This document shows positions 32,389-42,340 of a stretch of DNA of 55,987 nucleotides, piece by piece (position 1 is the first letter of the stretch; each line of letters opens with the position of its first letter). The position numbers were made by a program, and so were the translations under genes. The stretch covers positions 1-55,987 of the forward strand of contig JAKSUR010000002.1 in NCBI GenBank assembly GCA_024408765.1, read 5' to 3'. The notes under the pieces were generated by a model that worked only from the letters and a program-made list of their open reading frames with translations, ran no database searches and was not told the DNA's origin. The DNA comes from a bacterium. Lineage in GTDB: Bacteria > Cyanobacteriota > Vampirovibrionia > Gastranaerophilales > Gastranaerophilaceae.

Positions 32389-33012
32389 ATGTACAATCGT
32401 GAATCAATATTACAAAATTTGAATTCTGAAAATTATTACATAGATAAACATTCTCTTGACTTATTTTTAAGTGATTGGAAAATAGATTCAATTTATGAAG
32501 ATGAAAGCGGTCTTGAATTTTATGATGACTTATCACTGGATAAAATTAAAAAGGGTATATCATTGAAATCACAAGGTTATAGTGATGAGCAAATTATATC
32601 CAAATTAAACAAAATGGAAGCAAAAATCGAAAAATCATCTGAACCCGTACAACCGATTCTTGTAAAAGATTATTTAGAACCTTCCGTTGAGCAAGATATA
32701 GAAGAAAAAGAAGAAGAACATGTTGTAACGGATTTAACTCCGCAACCCGAAAAGAGTTTTACATTAGATGTCAGTTCTCAAACTCTTCAAATGCTCGCCG
32801 AAGCAGTTGCAAAAAAAATTAGCGACGATATTACTAATTCCGATATGGCAAAACGCTTAATTGAAGCCGGCGGTTATAAACGTGATAATGAAATTATGGC
32901 AAAGCAAATAAAAGAACTTCTGGAACATAACAAAGAACTTTCCGAAAGAATTGAACACCTTGAAAATACTCATTCAAAGACTTTTTGGAAAAGAATTTGG
33001 GGACATAAATAA
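32389..33012 (+). CDS. Unknown protein with MerR-like N-terminus and coiled coil
   Basis: The protein is 207 residues from ATG 32389, with AAGGAG 6 bases upstream. Residues 1-75 resemble a MerR-type DNA-binding domain (GLEFYDDLSLDKIKKGISLK, then GYSDEQIISKL). An acidic linker follows (EEKEEEH). The C-terminal 60 residues form a coiled coil around LLEHNKELSERIEHLE and end in a basic FWKRIWGHK. It may be a regulator or a DNA-tethering protein. It lies 18 bases after smpB. Confidence 0.65.
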   Translation: MYNRESILQNLNSENYYIDKHSLDLFLSDWKIDSIYEDESGLEFYDDLSLDKIKKGISLKSQGYSDEQIISKLNKMEAKIEKSSEPVQPILVKDYLEPSVEQDIEEKEEEHVVTDLTPQPEKSFTLDVSSQTLQMLAEAVAKKISDDITNSDMAKRLIEAGGYKRDNEIMAKQIKELLEHNKELSERIEHLENTHSKTFWKRIWGHK

Positions 33013-33045
33013 ATTGTACTGAAAAAATGTACCAGAGTTGTTTAT

Positions 33046-34623
33046 TTATGACATTCTGTTTTGACGTTTAAGTCGTTTTATAAGTTCTCCTATGTATTCC
33101 ATTTTGAATACAATATTTAATCCCATATAAAGTACAAAACATAATATTGTTACAGAAACAATTTTGGTCGTTTCAAACAAATATTTGGGCAGAATAATAT
33201 TATTAAACAATTTACAAGCAAAAATACAAGCTATAAAGGTTAAAATTCCTGCAATAATCATTTTTGCAAAATTTATAAATAATGATGGATAATCAAGTTT
33301 TATTCTTTTTGAAATAAACAATCCCAAGAATATTGCATTAAATAATGTGACAAGAGAAGTAGAGAGGGTAATTCCTGCAATTCCCATATTTAATTTGAGG
33401 ATTAAGCACCAGTTTAAAAATACTTTCAATAAAATAGTTGAAGTTGCTATTATGAAAGGAGTTCTTGAATCGTTAAAAGCATAATATACTCGTGTAATAG
33501 AATCTCTAAACACATAAGGAATAATTGAAAAAGATAAAAAACAAAGTGCTTCTGACACCATTAAAACCGCATTTGAATCAAATGCACCTCGTTCAAATAT
33601 TAATGAAATACCGTCTTTTGCAAGTGTAAGGATTAATATAATCATTGGTATTGATGCAAATAATAATACCCCGACTCCTTTGTTAAAATAATTGCGTATA
33701 TCTTGAGGCTTATTTTCACCTGCAAGTTTTGAGAATAAAGGAAATAACGGTACCAAGAATGCCGTTACCAAAATCCCCACAGGAAATTGAAAAATTCTGT
33801 TTGCAAAAACAACTGATGTCCAAGCCCCTTCTGCAAGAGTAGAGGCAAAAAACATATCTACATAAATCCCGATTTGTCCGATTGTTGAACTTAGTATTGC
33901 AGGAAACAATAATTCACTAATGTTCTTAAATTGCAAATTATTTATTATATCAAAATTCGGTTTAATCCTATATCCCAATTGTCTTAGTTTTGGAAATTGA
34001 AGTAATAATTGACAACAAGCACCGACTGTCGTTGCAATGGCAAGCACCATGCCTGATTTATCATTGTTTACAAGGCAAATTGAAATGATTACAACAAGGC
34101 TTAATACCATTGGAGAAAGATTCGGAAGAATATATTTTTTATGTGATACAAGTAATCCGTAATAAATACCGATAATGCCTCCTATTAATATAATCGGTGA
34201 CATTATTTTGAAATGCATAGTCGCTAAACTTATCAATTCACTTGAGCCTGCTGAAATTATTAATCCCATAACTTTATCAGCAAACAAAAATCCGCCTATT
34301 GAAAGAAATGCAAAGAATATAAAAGTTATAGTTAAAAATGTGTTATAAAGTTTGTTGAGTTGTTCTGTCGCAACATTTTCATTCCCTATTAATTTTGAAA
34401 ACACTGCTACTGTTGCACTATGAAAAGGCCCGCCGACTCCTCCGAGAATAATTATTGCAAGTGAAGGAATTTGAAGTGCATAAAAATAAGCATCTGAAAC
34501 CATTGTTGCACCGTAAAAATTTGCAACAACCATATCTCGAATAAAACCAAGCAGTTTGCTTGCAATTGTTACCAATGCAATCAACCATGCCGCTTTTAAG
34601 ATTCCGCCCGTCTCATCCTTCAT
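33046..34623 (-). CDS. murJ: Lipid II flippase MurJ
   Basis: The 525-residue polytopic protein of the MviN/MATE-like superfamily has about 14 membrane segments. Signature-like parts are KLLGFIRDMVVANFYG near residue 25, GGVGGPFHSATVAVFSKL, and FERGAFDSNAVLM in the middle. It moves lipid II across the inner membrane for peptidoglycan synthesis. It begins 2 bases after the stop of the upstream SpoIID-like gene, so the two are coupled. Confidence 0.93.
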   Translation of the reverse strand: MKDETGGILKAAWLIALVTIASKLLGFIRDMVVANFYGATMVSDAYFYALQIPSLAIIILGGVGGPFHSATVAVFSKLIGNENVATEQLNKLYNTFLTITFIFFAFLSIGGFLFADKVMGLIISAGSSELISLATMHFKIMSPIILIGGIIGIYYGLLVSHKKYILPNLSPMVLSLVVIISICLVNNDKSGMVLAIATTVGACCQLLLQFPKLRQLGYRIKPNFDIINNLQFKNISELLFPAILSSTIGQIGIYVDMFFASTLAEGAWTSVVFANRIFQFPVGILVTAFLVPLFPLFSKLAGENKPQDIRNYFNKGVGVLLFASIPMIILILTLAKDGISLIFERGAFDSNAVLMVSEALCFLSFSIIPYVFRDSITRVYYAFNDSRTPFIIATSTILLKVFLNWCLILKLNMGIAGITLSTSLVTLFNAIFLGLFISKRIKLDYPSLFINFAKMIIAGILTFIACIFACKLFNNIILPKYLFETTKIVSVTILCFVLYMGLNIVFKMEYIGELIKRLKRQNRMS

Positions 34624-34625
34624 TA

Positions 34626-36281
34626 TTATTCATCTCCCAGCAAGCTCTTATTAGTATTTGTATTATAACTTTCAACAAGCTCTATATATACTTTCATTGG
34701 AAAATATGTCGGATAGAAAAGGACTTTATTTTGACCGTCCTCTATACATCTTGAAATATCGATTTTAGCCTCTTTTTGAAAAAGTGTTCTCGTGACATTG
34801 AACTCTTGTATTTTACCGTTAATCATAGCCGTTATTTTCGGAACGGAAGGCCCGACAATCACTATATGCGCTCTTCCTATCGGAGCCCAAAAAACTTGTT
34901 CGACTTCTTTATTGCTGACTTCAACCGGTTTTGTCCCAAGAGAAATACCTTTATAATAATGCCTTAAAATATTATAATAAGGTTGATTAAGCTTAGTTGC
35001 CATATAACCTGCTCCATATTGACTCATTCCGACTCCATGTCCAAAACCACCGCCATAAGCAGTTATGTTGGTTAAATTGCCTGAGTTATCAGATTTTTTT
35101 TCAAAAACCACATTCGCACTGGGTAAAGAAATCCCGTCTTTTTGAAAAACTCTTCTTATTACAAGTTCTTTTGAAATTCTGTAACATCCTTTTGATGTCA
35201 TTAAATCAACAACCATGGCTTTTCCTGATTCACCACGTTTCATAACTTTAATATCTTTGATATTCCCCAATTCTTCTCCTTGTCTGAATACAGGGGTGAT
35301 AAATCCGGTTTTTGATTGAGATACCAGTGTTTGTTTTAAAACATTTTCAAGCTCTCCGATTGTCCATTCTTTTTGCCAACGATAATAAGGTGATTCTATA
35401 TCATAAGAAGGTATTTTGGCTGAATAAAACTCTCTTGCCTTAATATCTGTATCAATCGGTTCAAACTCATCTTTATCGGGTACTGCTGTCAAATAAGGTT
35501 TGCCTATTGACGGAAATGCACCGGTTAAATTGTCTGAAAAAGCATTTGAATAACTTTCTGTATATCCGCCTGCCGTCGAGCTGTATAAAGTTAAAATCGG
35601 TTCATGATTGTATAAAGCAACTATTCCATCCGTTTCCATAACAGCTTGAGTTGCCAAATCTGTTTCCGTATTAGCACCGAAATAAACTTGACTTGCAACA
35701 CTATCTACAACATCAAATTCTTTATTTGTTTTTGACCGAGGTGTTATTACATAATTCCTTGCTGCGACAGCTTGTGCTTTTAAAGCTTCTAAACCAAATT
35801 TGACAGGCATCTCATTCGGAACAACACCTTTTAAATATTCTTGGAGTTCTATTAAATTAACAAGATAAAACCCTCTTTTTGCATTTTCTTGTACAAATTC
35901 AAAAGCTCCGTGGTAAACAGCGGGTTTACCTTTTCGTTTTAATTCTTTTATTCCGAGTAAGCCTGTTGGGCACACAATCACAAAATCTCTCAAAACAGCT
36001 CCCTGATTATTTACATTAACTTCCATTCCCGAAAGCAAGTTTGTTACAGTTATATCCGTGTTTGGAGCCACTCTGAAAAGAATTTTTTTTGTTTCTTTGT
36101 CACAAATATCACAATTTGAAGTTCCATATACGGTAACTTGTTGTTTAAGGACATTTTGAAAATTGTTATCCGTAATTCCTACTCTTACCAAATCATCAGC
36201 AATTGCTATATTCACAGGCAAGAATAATATAGTAATAATTATAATAAAACGATATAGAAACCCTAAGATTTTAATTCCCAA
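34626..36281 (-). CDS. SpoIID/LytB-domain protein
   Basis: The 551-residue protein has an N-terminal signal/anchor (residues 1-28). The SpoIID domain is marked by LKGVVPNEMPVKFGLEALKAQ in part, AVAARNYVITPRS, SSTAGGYTES and GGFGHGVGMSQYGAGYMA. SpoIID proteins are peptidoglycan lytic transglycosylases acting on denuded glycans, or enhance amidases; they are widespread outside spore formers, including cyanobacteria. Here the neighbours are cysS (19-base overlap) and murJ, so a general wall role is likely. Confidence 0.88.
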   Translation of the reverse strand: MGIKILGFLYRFIIIITILFLPVNIAIADDLVRVGITDNNFQNVLKQQVTVYGTSNCDICDKETKKILFRVAPNTDITVTNLLSGMEVNVNNQGAVLRDFVIVCPTGLLGIKELKRKGKPAVYHGAFEFVQENAKRGFYLVNLIELQEYLKGVVPNEMPVKFGLEALKAQAVAARNYVITPRSKTNKEFDVVDSVASQVYFGANTETDLATQAVMETDGIVALYNHEPILTLYSSTAGGYTESYSNAFSDNLTGAFPSIGKPYLTAVPDKDEFEPIDTDIKAREFYSAKIPSYDIESPYYRWQKEWTIGELENVLKQTLVSQSKTGFITPVFRQGEELGNIKDIKVMKRGESGKAMVVDLMTSKGCYRISKELVIRRVFQKDGISLPSANVVFEKKSDNSGNLTNITAYGGGFGHGVGMSQYGAGYMATKLNQPYYNILRHYYKGISLGTKPVEVSNKEVEQVFWAPIGRAHIVIVGPSVPKITAMINGKIQEFNVTRTLFQKEAKIDISRCIEDGQNKVLFYPTYFPMKVYIELVESYNTNTNKSLLGDE

Positions 36282-37639
36282 GTTGTGCCTTCCTTAGAAT
36301 CTTTTAGAACGATTCCCGATTTATCAAGAGCTATTCTTATCTTGTCTGCCATATCCCAATTTTTTTCCAATCTGGCCATTTTTCTCTTTTCAATAATTTC
36401 TTCCATTGAAATAAATTGTTCACCCAATTCAGTTGAAATTTCAGAAAGTTTGGTTTGCAGTTCTTCTTCTGATAGTGAAGCTTTTTCAAATGTAAACCCG
36501 AGAGCTTCCGCAAGTTTATACAAAAGAGTAAATGCATAATCAACATCTTTGTTTGCCTTATTAGTTAATTCAAAAAGCACAGCCAAAGCTTTTGATGTAT
36601 TCAAATCATCATCCATCGCATCAACAAATTGCTTATATTCTTCAAATTGAGTAATATCAATTGTATTATCAATTTTTGTTCTTTTTGCGTTTAACATTCT
36701 TTTAACACCGTTTGAAGCGGAAGTTAAAGCTTCATCCGAAAATTCAACGGGCATTCTGTAATGATTTGTTAAAATAAAGAATCTTATTGTATTTGCATCA
36801 TATTTTTTCATCAAATCATCAATTGTTAAAAAATTACCCAGCGATTTTGACATTTTTTCTTTATTAATGGTCACAAATCCGTTGTGTAACCAATAATTTA
36901 CAAACTTGCAACCGTTGGCACATTCTGATTGTGCAATTTCGTTTTCGTGGTGAGGAAATATTAAATCAGCTCCTCCGGCATGAATATCTATGGTTTTACC
37001 TAAATATTTACGGCTCATTGCGGAACATTCAATGTGCCATCCCGGACGACCGATTCCCCAAGGAGAATTATAACCGAATTTTTCATCTTTTTTCCATAAA
37101 GCAAAATCCAGCGGATCTTCTTTTTGTTCGCCAATTTCTATTCTGGCGCCACTTTCAAGTTTATCTATCGGTTGTTTTGAAAGATAACCGTATTGCGGAA
37201 AACGCTTAACTCTAAAATATACATCTCCGTTAACTTCATAGGCATAATCTTTTTTGATTAAATCTTTTACAATGGAAATCATTTCGCCTAAAGTTTTTGT
37301 AGCAAATGGCTCAACATCAGGTTTCAAATTGTTTAATGCCTTCATTGAATCGCTAAATCTATTATACCAAAATGTAGAAACTTCTTCGGGAGTTTTACCC
37401 TCTTTTTCTGCTTTTTTTAAGATTTTGTCATCAACGTCAGTAACATTACGGCAATAAGTAACGTCATAACCCTTAAATTTTAAATATCTGTACAACACAT
37501 CCCAAGTTATATAACATCTGGCATGCCCTAAATGTGCATTGTCGTATACAGTCGGCCCGCAAACATACATTTTAACTTTGTTCGGCTCAATGGTATTAAA
37601 TTCCTCAACTTGATTTGTGTACGAATTGTGTAGTTTCAT
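36263..37639 (-). CDS. cysS: Cysteinyl-tRNA synthetase
   Basis: The 458-residue length is standard. The HIGH-type motif is in AHLGHARCY, KMSKS in KEKMSKSLGN, and the zinc ligands in MYVCGPTVYD, ECSAMSRKYLG and FPHHENEIAQ. It charges tRNA-Cys. GGGGAG lies 7 bases upstream of the ATG. It heads a minus-strand operon with the spoIID-like gene and murJ. Confidence 0.97.
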   Translation of the reverse strand: MKLHNSYTNQVEEFNTIEPNKVKMYVCGPTVYDNAHLGHARCYITWDVLYRYLKFKGYDVTYCRNVTDVDDKILKKAEKEGKTPEEVSTFWYNRFSDSMKALNNLKPDVEPFATKTLGEMISIVKDLIKKDYAYEVNGDVYFRVKRFPQYGYLSKQPIDKLESGARIEIGEQKEDPLDFALWKKDEKFGYNSPWGIGRPGWHIECSAMSRKYLGKTIDIHAGGADLIFPHHENEIAQSECANGCKFVNYWLHNGFVTINKEKMSKSLGNFLTIDDLMKKYDANTIRFFILTNHYRMPVEFSDEALTSASNGVKRMLNAKRTKIDNTIDITQFEEYKQFVDAMDDDLNTSKALAVLFELTNKANKDVDYAFTLLYKLAEALGFTFEKASLSEEELQTKLSEISTELGEQFISMEEIIEKRKMARLEKNWDMADKIRIALDKSGIVLKDSKEGTTWELKS

Positions 37640-37802
37640 AAAAGACTCCCCATATCATAATTTATGGTATAACAAACTGATAAAAATGTCTATTAAGTCA
37701 AATATTAAGAAACATTTGAAACCTGATTTGTTTGTATAATGTATTTGCCTGAGTTTTATTTTGACAAATTATCATGTTATGATTTTTACGGAGGTTGTTA
37801 TT

Positions 37803-38540
37803 ATGAGTTTAAAAAATATTATTGAAAAAGCAGAAAAATTCCAAATCACAATTTTAGCCATTATTATTGCATTAGGTGTTATTATAAGTTCCAAAATTGT
37901 AACATCATCAATTCCTCATGACGGAGTGTCCGTTACCGGTTCTTCTTATGAAATTGTTAAATCCGATTCGGGTAAATTAATGTTTGATATTACTGCACAA
38001 GCTAAAACAAAAGCTTCTGCGTATCAGCTTATAAAACAACAGCTTCCGATTGTAAAAAAATATCTTGAAGAAAAAGGAATAAAAAGGGTAACGGTTAAAA
38101 ATTATACGGGATATTATACATATAAATATAATCAAACAACAGGTAATTATACCAATGAAGTTGATTTATATAAACTTTCTCAGCCGATTGAGGCAACTTC
38201 CGATAATGTTGATTTGATTAAAGATGTTTCCCTTGATATTCAAAATCTCGTAGACAAAGGAATTGATATAAGCGATACAAGAGTTGAATATTTTTATTCT
38301 AAATTATCGGATTTAAAAGTAAAATTATTAAAAACAGCCACGGTTGATGCTAAAAACAGAGCTTCTGCAATGTTAAGTGCCAATAATAACAAAGTCGGCA
38401 AAATTCAATCGGTTAAAATGGGTGTGTTTCAAATTACAGATGTGGATTCAACAAATGTGTCTGACATGGGTATAAATGACACTTCAACAATAGATAAAAA
38501 AATTACGGCAGTAGCAAATGTCGTGTTTAAAATAAAATAA
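37803..38540 (+). CDS. SIMPL-domain (DUF541) exported protein
   Basis: The protein is 245 residues from ATG 37803, with ACGGAGG 8 bases upstream. An N-terminal hydrophobic segment at about 15-35 (ITILAIIIALGVIISS) may be a membrane anchor. It is followed by a SIMPL domain with GVSVTGSSYEIVKSDSGKL and the family's conserved C-terminal A..A..K block, DAKNRASAMLSANN. SIMPL proteins are periplasmic, and their role is poorly defined. It is monocistronic, ending at a strong terminator shared with secG. Confidence 0.82.
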   Translation: MSLKNIIEKAEKFQITILAIIIALGVIISSKIVTSSIPHDGVSVTGSSYEIVKSDSGKLMFDITAQAKTKASAYQLIKQQLPIVKKYLEEKGIKRVTVKNYTGYYTYKYNQTTGNYTNEVDLYKLSQPIEATSDNVDLIKDVSLDIQNLVDKGIDISDTRVEYFYSKLSDLKVKLLKTATVDAKNRASAMLSANNNKVGKIQSVKMGVFQITDVDSTNVSDMGINDTSTIDKKITAVANVVFKIK

Positions 38541-38553
38541 GTCATTTGAAAGT

Positions 38554-38589
38554 AGGGCGGCTGAAATTAAAATTAATTTCACCCGCCCT
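38554..38589. terminator. Bidirectional terminator between SIMPL gene and secG
   Basis: AGGGCGG-C-TGAAATTA and TAATTTCA-C-CCGCCCT form a 15-bp stem with one C-C mismatch and TTTTAA after it. It serves the convergent genes on both sides. Confidence 0.88.
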
Positions 38590-38609
38590 TTTAATATTGT
38601 TTTTCAAGT

Positions 38610-38834
38610 TTACTTAATAATACCGAAACCTAAAATAAATACACATACCAAAAAAATAGTTGCTACGATTGCAGTAAGTTTATTCAATCCTTTTTCGGCA
38701 CTTTTTTGTGATGTAAACATTTGCGCAGCATTACCTATTCCTGCAATACCATCACCCTTAGGCGAATGCATTAATATTAATACTATTAATAACAAAGCTG
38801 ATACAACTTGTAATATCCAAATAAGTGTAAGCAA
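38610..38834 (-). CDS. secG: Preprotein translocase subunit SecG
   Basis: The 74-residue protein has two membrane helices and the SecG signature between them: LMHSPKGDGIAGIG, then AAQMFTSQKSAEKGLNKLT. It assists SecYE-SecA export. It lies 2 bases after the NrtR-like gene, probably in one transcript, and ends at the bidirectional terminator. Confidence 0.93.
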   Translation of the reverse strand: MLTLIWILQVVSALLLIVLILMHSPKGDGIAGIGNAAQMFTSQKSAEKGLNKLTAIVATIFLVCVFILGFGIIK

Positions 38835-38836
38835 AA

Positions 38837-39511
38837 TTAATCTCCTTTTTTTATAAAATGTGCTCGTTTTGAATTCAATTTAATTGATTCAAATGTATAC
38901 AATCTGGCCGGTCTTTTAGAACTCGATTTTGAAAATTCATTTAATTCTCTTAAACCTTCGGTTGTTATAACTTTTTTCCTGAAATTACGCTTATCGAGCT
39001 GTTTTTCCATAATCATTTCATAAGCTTTTTGCATTTCGGTAAGTGTAAATTTTTCATTTAATAATTGGTATGCGACAGGACACATTTCTAATCTTTCTCG
39101 AGTGCGTTTTAAAGAATATTGTATAATTTCTTTGTGGTCAAACGCAAGCGGAGGAAGATTAAATACTTTGTGCCAAGCCAAATCCGTTGTTTGGTTTACA
39201 TTAACATCTTCTGCACGGACAAGTGCAAAATAAGCAACCGTTATTACCCTTGAAACAGGGTGTCTGAGCGGATCGCCAAACGTATAAAGCTGTTCAAGAT
39301 AAATATTATCGACTTCTGTTTTTTCTTTAAGAACACGAATTGCAGCTTCATCAAGATTTTCTGACATTCTGACATAACCGCCGGGAATTGCCCATCTGTC
39401 TTTAAACGGCTCGTTGTTACGTTTGACGAGCAAAACCTGCAAAGCGTCATTTTTGATAGTTAAAATAACGATATCGACAGTAATCTCGTGTGTTTTAATT
39501 TCATTAAACAT
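38837..39511 (-). CDS. NUDIX-domain regulator, NrtR-like
   Basis: The 224-residue protein has an N-terminal Nudix fold with DIVILTIKNDALQVLLVKRN and WAIPGGYVRM. The Nudix box is degraded: the REUxEExGU part reads RVLKEKTEV, so key metal-binding glutamates are missing. The C-terminal 80 residues look like a winged helix (EKFTLTEMQKAYEMIMEKQL). This layout is that of NrtR, an ADP-ribose-sensing repressor of NAD-related genes. Its targets here are unknown, and no NAD genes are adjacent. Confidence 0.8.
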   Translation of the reverse strand: MFNEIKTHEITVDIVILTIKNDALQVLLVKRNNEPFKDRWAIPGGYVRMSENLDEAAIRVLKEKTEVDNIYLEQLYTFGDPLRHPVSRVITVAYFALVRAEDVNVNQTTDLAWHKVFNLPPLAFDHKEIIQYSLKRTRERLEMCPVAYQLLNEKFTLTEMQKAYEMIMEKQLDKRNFRKKVITTEGLRELNEFSKSSSKRPARLYTFESIKLNSKRAHFIKKGD

Positions 39512-39626
39512 AAATCACCTTATAAACAATATTGTACAATAAACATTTCAAATTTGAAGCAATCCGAAAGGTAATTTGTTACATTTATAAAAACATCTGC
39601 ATAAAAAATATTATTTACATTAATTA

Positions 39627-40670
39627 TCATGAAATAAACATGCAATCACCATAGCTATAAAATCTATATTTATTCGCAATTGCTTGTTTGTAACCTTCAA
39701 ATATAAAATCTTTTCCTGCCAAAGCACTAACCAACATTAAAAGTGTCGATTTTGGCAAATGAAAATTTGTAATAAGTTTATCAACAACCTTGAACTCATA
39801 CGGTGGATAAATAAACAACTCCGATGCCGATTTACACGCTTTTATTTCTCTAAATTGTTTATACGCTGTTTCTAATGTTCTTACGGTCGTAGTTCCAACG
39901 GCTATAACTTTTTTCCCATCTTGTTTTGCTCTGTTAATTAAATTTGCGGTATTTTCCGGTATTTCAAATGCTTCAGAATCCATTTTGTGTTCCAAAACAT
40001 TCTCACATTTTACAGGTCTGAATGTACCAATTCCGACATTTAAGGTTACATACCCTATTTCCACTCCCTTATCTGCAAGTTTTTTCAAAATTTCTTGTGT
40101 AAAATGCAAACCTGCGGTTGGTGCTGCAACAGAACCTTCATCTTTTGCATAAACAGTTTGATATCGTTCAAAATCGAGTTTTTTCAAATCCTCACTCGCC
40201 ATTTTACGTTCAATATAAGGCGGAAGCGGAATATTCCCGACTTTGTGCAAAATGTTTAAAATATCACCTTCGTAAACCATTTTTACAAGCCACTTGCCAT
40301 CATCTTCAAGGGAAGAAATAACTTCCGCAGATAAATCTTCGCTGATTTTAACAACAGTCCCTTCTTTTACACGTTTTGAAGGTTTAATAAGAACTTCCCA
40401 TTCCTTATTTTCTTTTTCTTTAAGTAAAAATACCTCTATTTTTGCACCCGTATCTTTATAGCCATAAAGCCTTGCGGGAATGACCTTAGTATTGTTTAAT
40501 ATTAAAACGGAATCTTTATCAATCAAATCAACAATATCATAAAAATGTTTATGCAAAATTTCATGGTTATTTCTGTTCAAAACCATCATTTTTGAATCTT
40601 GTCTTTTTTCTGTCGGTCTTTGGGCTATTAATTCTTCCGGCAATTCATAATCAAATTCTGATAAAAGCAT
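39627..40670 (-). CDS. queA: S-adenosylmethionine:tRNA ribosyltransferase-isomerase
   Basis: The 347-residue protein matches QueA: MLLSEFDYELPEELIAQRP at the start, DSVLILNNTKVIPARLYG, SVAAPTAGLHFTQ and the C-terminal YSYGDCMFI. It makes epoxyqueuosine in tRNA wobble position 34. It follows yidC by 2 bases, so it is probably translated from the same mRNA. Confidence 0.96.
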   Translation of the reverse strand: MLLSEFDYELPEELIAQRPTEKRQDSKMMVLNRNNHEILHKHFYDIVDLIDKDSVLILNNTKVIPARLYGYKDTGAKIEVFLLKEKENKEWEVLIKPSKRVKEGTVVKISEDLSAEVISSLEDDGKWLVKMVYEGDILNILHKVGNIPLPPYIERKMASEDLKKLDFERYQTVYAKDEGSVAAPTAGLHFTQEILKKLADKGVEIGYVTLNVGIGTFRPVKCENVLEHKMDSEAFEIPENTANLINRAKQDGKKVIAVGTTTVRTLETAYKQFREIKACKSASELFIYPPYEFKVVDKLITNFHLPKSTLLMLVSALAGKDFIFEGYKQAIANKYRFYSYGDCMFIS

Positions 40671-40672
40671 GG

Positions 40673-41758
40673 TTATTCTTTTTCTTTAATTTGTTTTGCA
40701 TCCGCTAAGTCAATATCACTGACTTTTTCTTCTTTCTTCTTATCTTCAGCTTCGAGTTGCTTGTTTATAATAATTGTCTGCACTACTTGGAAACAATTGC
40801 TTGCAATCAAATACAACAATACACCTGCCGGAATAGGAATAATTACAAAAGTGAATGTAAGCATTATCGGCATAAATGTATTCATGGATTTTTGCATAGC
40901 AGCTTGTGCAGGATCTTGATTTACATTCTTGCCCATAGACATCATTGCCTTTTGCGACAATACCATTGTTAATGCAAACAAAATTATTAACAGCAAAACG
41001 TCGTAATGAAAGGAAGTCTTAACTTCTTTTGTCGGTATCGTTGCAGTTAAAATACCGTCTTTTCTTTCAAAATTGACAAGCTCGGTTTCTTTTGTTTGGA
41101 CATCCATAACGTCTATTTCTGCTTTTTCAATTTGCTCTAGCTGACTAAACTTCAACCCTAAATTATCCAAACTGATTTTGAAATCAATTTCTGCTCCCGG
41201 ATTTAACTCGCCTTGAACCTCTACGGCTTTTTGCGGTTTTTCAATTTTTACATTATCCATTGGTTCATCGATGTCTTTAAAATAAACTTTGGCAGTTTTT
41301 CCGGTCATAAAAGTATCATATTTTGAAACTCCTAAAACACCGTCATGCGAAATTCCTGCCGATGTTTTTAAAGTTGCATCCAATCTGTTTATAAACAAAA
41401 AGTGCGAATCTCCTGCCATTTGTATAAATTGAGGACTCATCAAGGTTGAATATAATAAAATAAAGATTGGCATTTGTATAAGAAGCGGAAAACATCCTGC
41501 CATAGGATTGAATTTGTGCTCCTTATAAAATTCCATCATTTTTTGTTGCATTTTTTGAGGATCACTCTTATATCTTTCTTGAATAGCCTTCATTTTAGGC
41601 TGTAAAATTTGCATAGTTCTCATTGAACGCTGTTGTGATACTCCCAAAGGCCACATTGCAGCTCTAACAATTATTGTTAACAATATAATACCTATTCCGT
41701 ATCCGCCTATAATTGAAAGTGCTTTTAATATGTCTATCGTTAATGTTGTAAAATCCAT
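40673..41758 (-). CDS. yidC: Membrane protein insertase YidC/Oxa1
   Basis: The 361-residue protein has the Oxa1 core. The first membrane segment near the N-terminus is IGGYGIGIILLTIIVRAAMW. MKAIQERYKSDPQKMQQKMM is the cytoplasmic coiled hairpin. NPMAGCFPLLIQMPIFI and a C-terminal helix pair with PIPAGVLLYLIASN are also present. A non-membrane insert of about 130 residues (rich in Lys/Glu, around 130-245) separates segments 2 and 3 and is larger than in most short YidC proteins. It inserts proteins in the inner membrane. GGAAGAG precedes the ATG. Confidence 0.93.
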   Translation of the reverse strand: MDFTTLTIDILKALSIIGGYGIGIILLTIIVRAAMWPLGVSQQRSMRTMQILQPKMKAIQERYKSDPQKMQQKMMEFYKEHKFNPMAGCFPLLIQMPIFILLYSTLMSPQFIQMAGDSHFLFINRLDATLKTSAGISHDGVLGVSKYDTFMTGKTAKVYFKDIDEPMDNVKIEKPQKAVEVQGELNPGAEIDFKISLDNLGLKFSQLEQIEKAEIDVMDVQTKETELVNFERKDGILTATIPTKEVKTSFHYDVLLLIILFALTMVLSQKAMMSMGKNVNQDPAQAAMQKSMNTFMPIMLTFTFVIIPIPAGVLLYLIASNCFQVVQTIIINKQLEAEDKKKEEKVSDIDLADAKQIKEKE

Positions 41759-41859
41759 AAGTCTCTTCCCTAAAAAATCTATACTAATTTAAAAAGGTGC
41801 AATAAATGCACCTTCTAAAAATACTTTAAATATAAGTTAAAGTCAATTTTTAATAATTA

Positions 41860-42327
41860 TTATTGTTGACCTTCATTTTGCGGAGCAGTACCAAGTGAAT
41901 GTAAACGTTTTGCAGGGTCGGTTATGTGGGTAATTCTTAAACCGAAATTGTCCTCAATAACAACAACTTCACCATAAGCAATCAGTTTCCCGTTTGCATA
42001 TAATTCAACAGGTTCACCTGCCGCTTTATTCAATGTAACAATAGAACCCTTTGTAAGCTCTAAAACCTTCTTTATAGGAAGTTCTGTGCGACCGAGTTCA
42101 ACCGTTAGTTGCAATTTTACATCAAGCAAAATGTTTAAATTTTGATTTTTACCGCCTTGTACCTGTTCTAAATCTTCAAATGAAGCAAACTGAACCGGTT
42201 GAACTGTGACAGGAGATTCTTCTCCGCCTTCATTCGGATTCACATCAGCCTTTTCCGGTTCAAAAGGTTTCGGATTTATTTCATCAAGATTTTCGTTGTT
42301 ATTCATTAAATTGTCATCTTCAGGCAT
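41860..42327 (-). CDS. fliN: Flagellar motor switch protein FliN
   Basis: The 155-residue protein has the C-terminal SpoA/FliN domain: LNILLDVKLQLTVELGRTEL, IKKVLELTKGSIVTL, EPVELYANGKLIAYGEVVV, RITHI. The N-terminal 60 residues are acidic, Asn/Pro/Glu-rich and probably disordered. It forms the C-ring base that sets rotation direction. It is the last gene of a minus-strand ompA-like, fliL, fliM, fliN operon, 13 bases after fliM. Confidence 0.95.
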   Translation of the reverse strand: MPEDDNLMNNNENLDEINPKPFEPEKADVNPNEGGEESPVTVQPVQFASFEDLEQVQGGKNQNLNILLDVKLQLTVELGRTELPIKKVLELTKGSIVTLNKAAGEPVELYANGKLIAYGEVVVIEDNFGLRITHITDPAKRLHSLGTAPQNEGQQ

Positions 42328-42340
42328 ATTCTAATCCTCT

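Noticed and set aside
34626-36281. SpoIID domain as evidence of sporulation
   Set aside because: SpoIID proteins occur in many non-spore formers; no other spore gene is present and the cell is a diderm.
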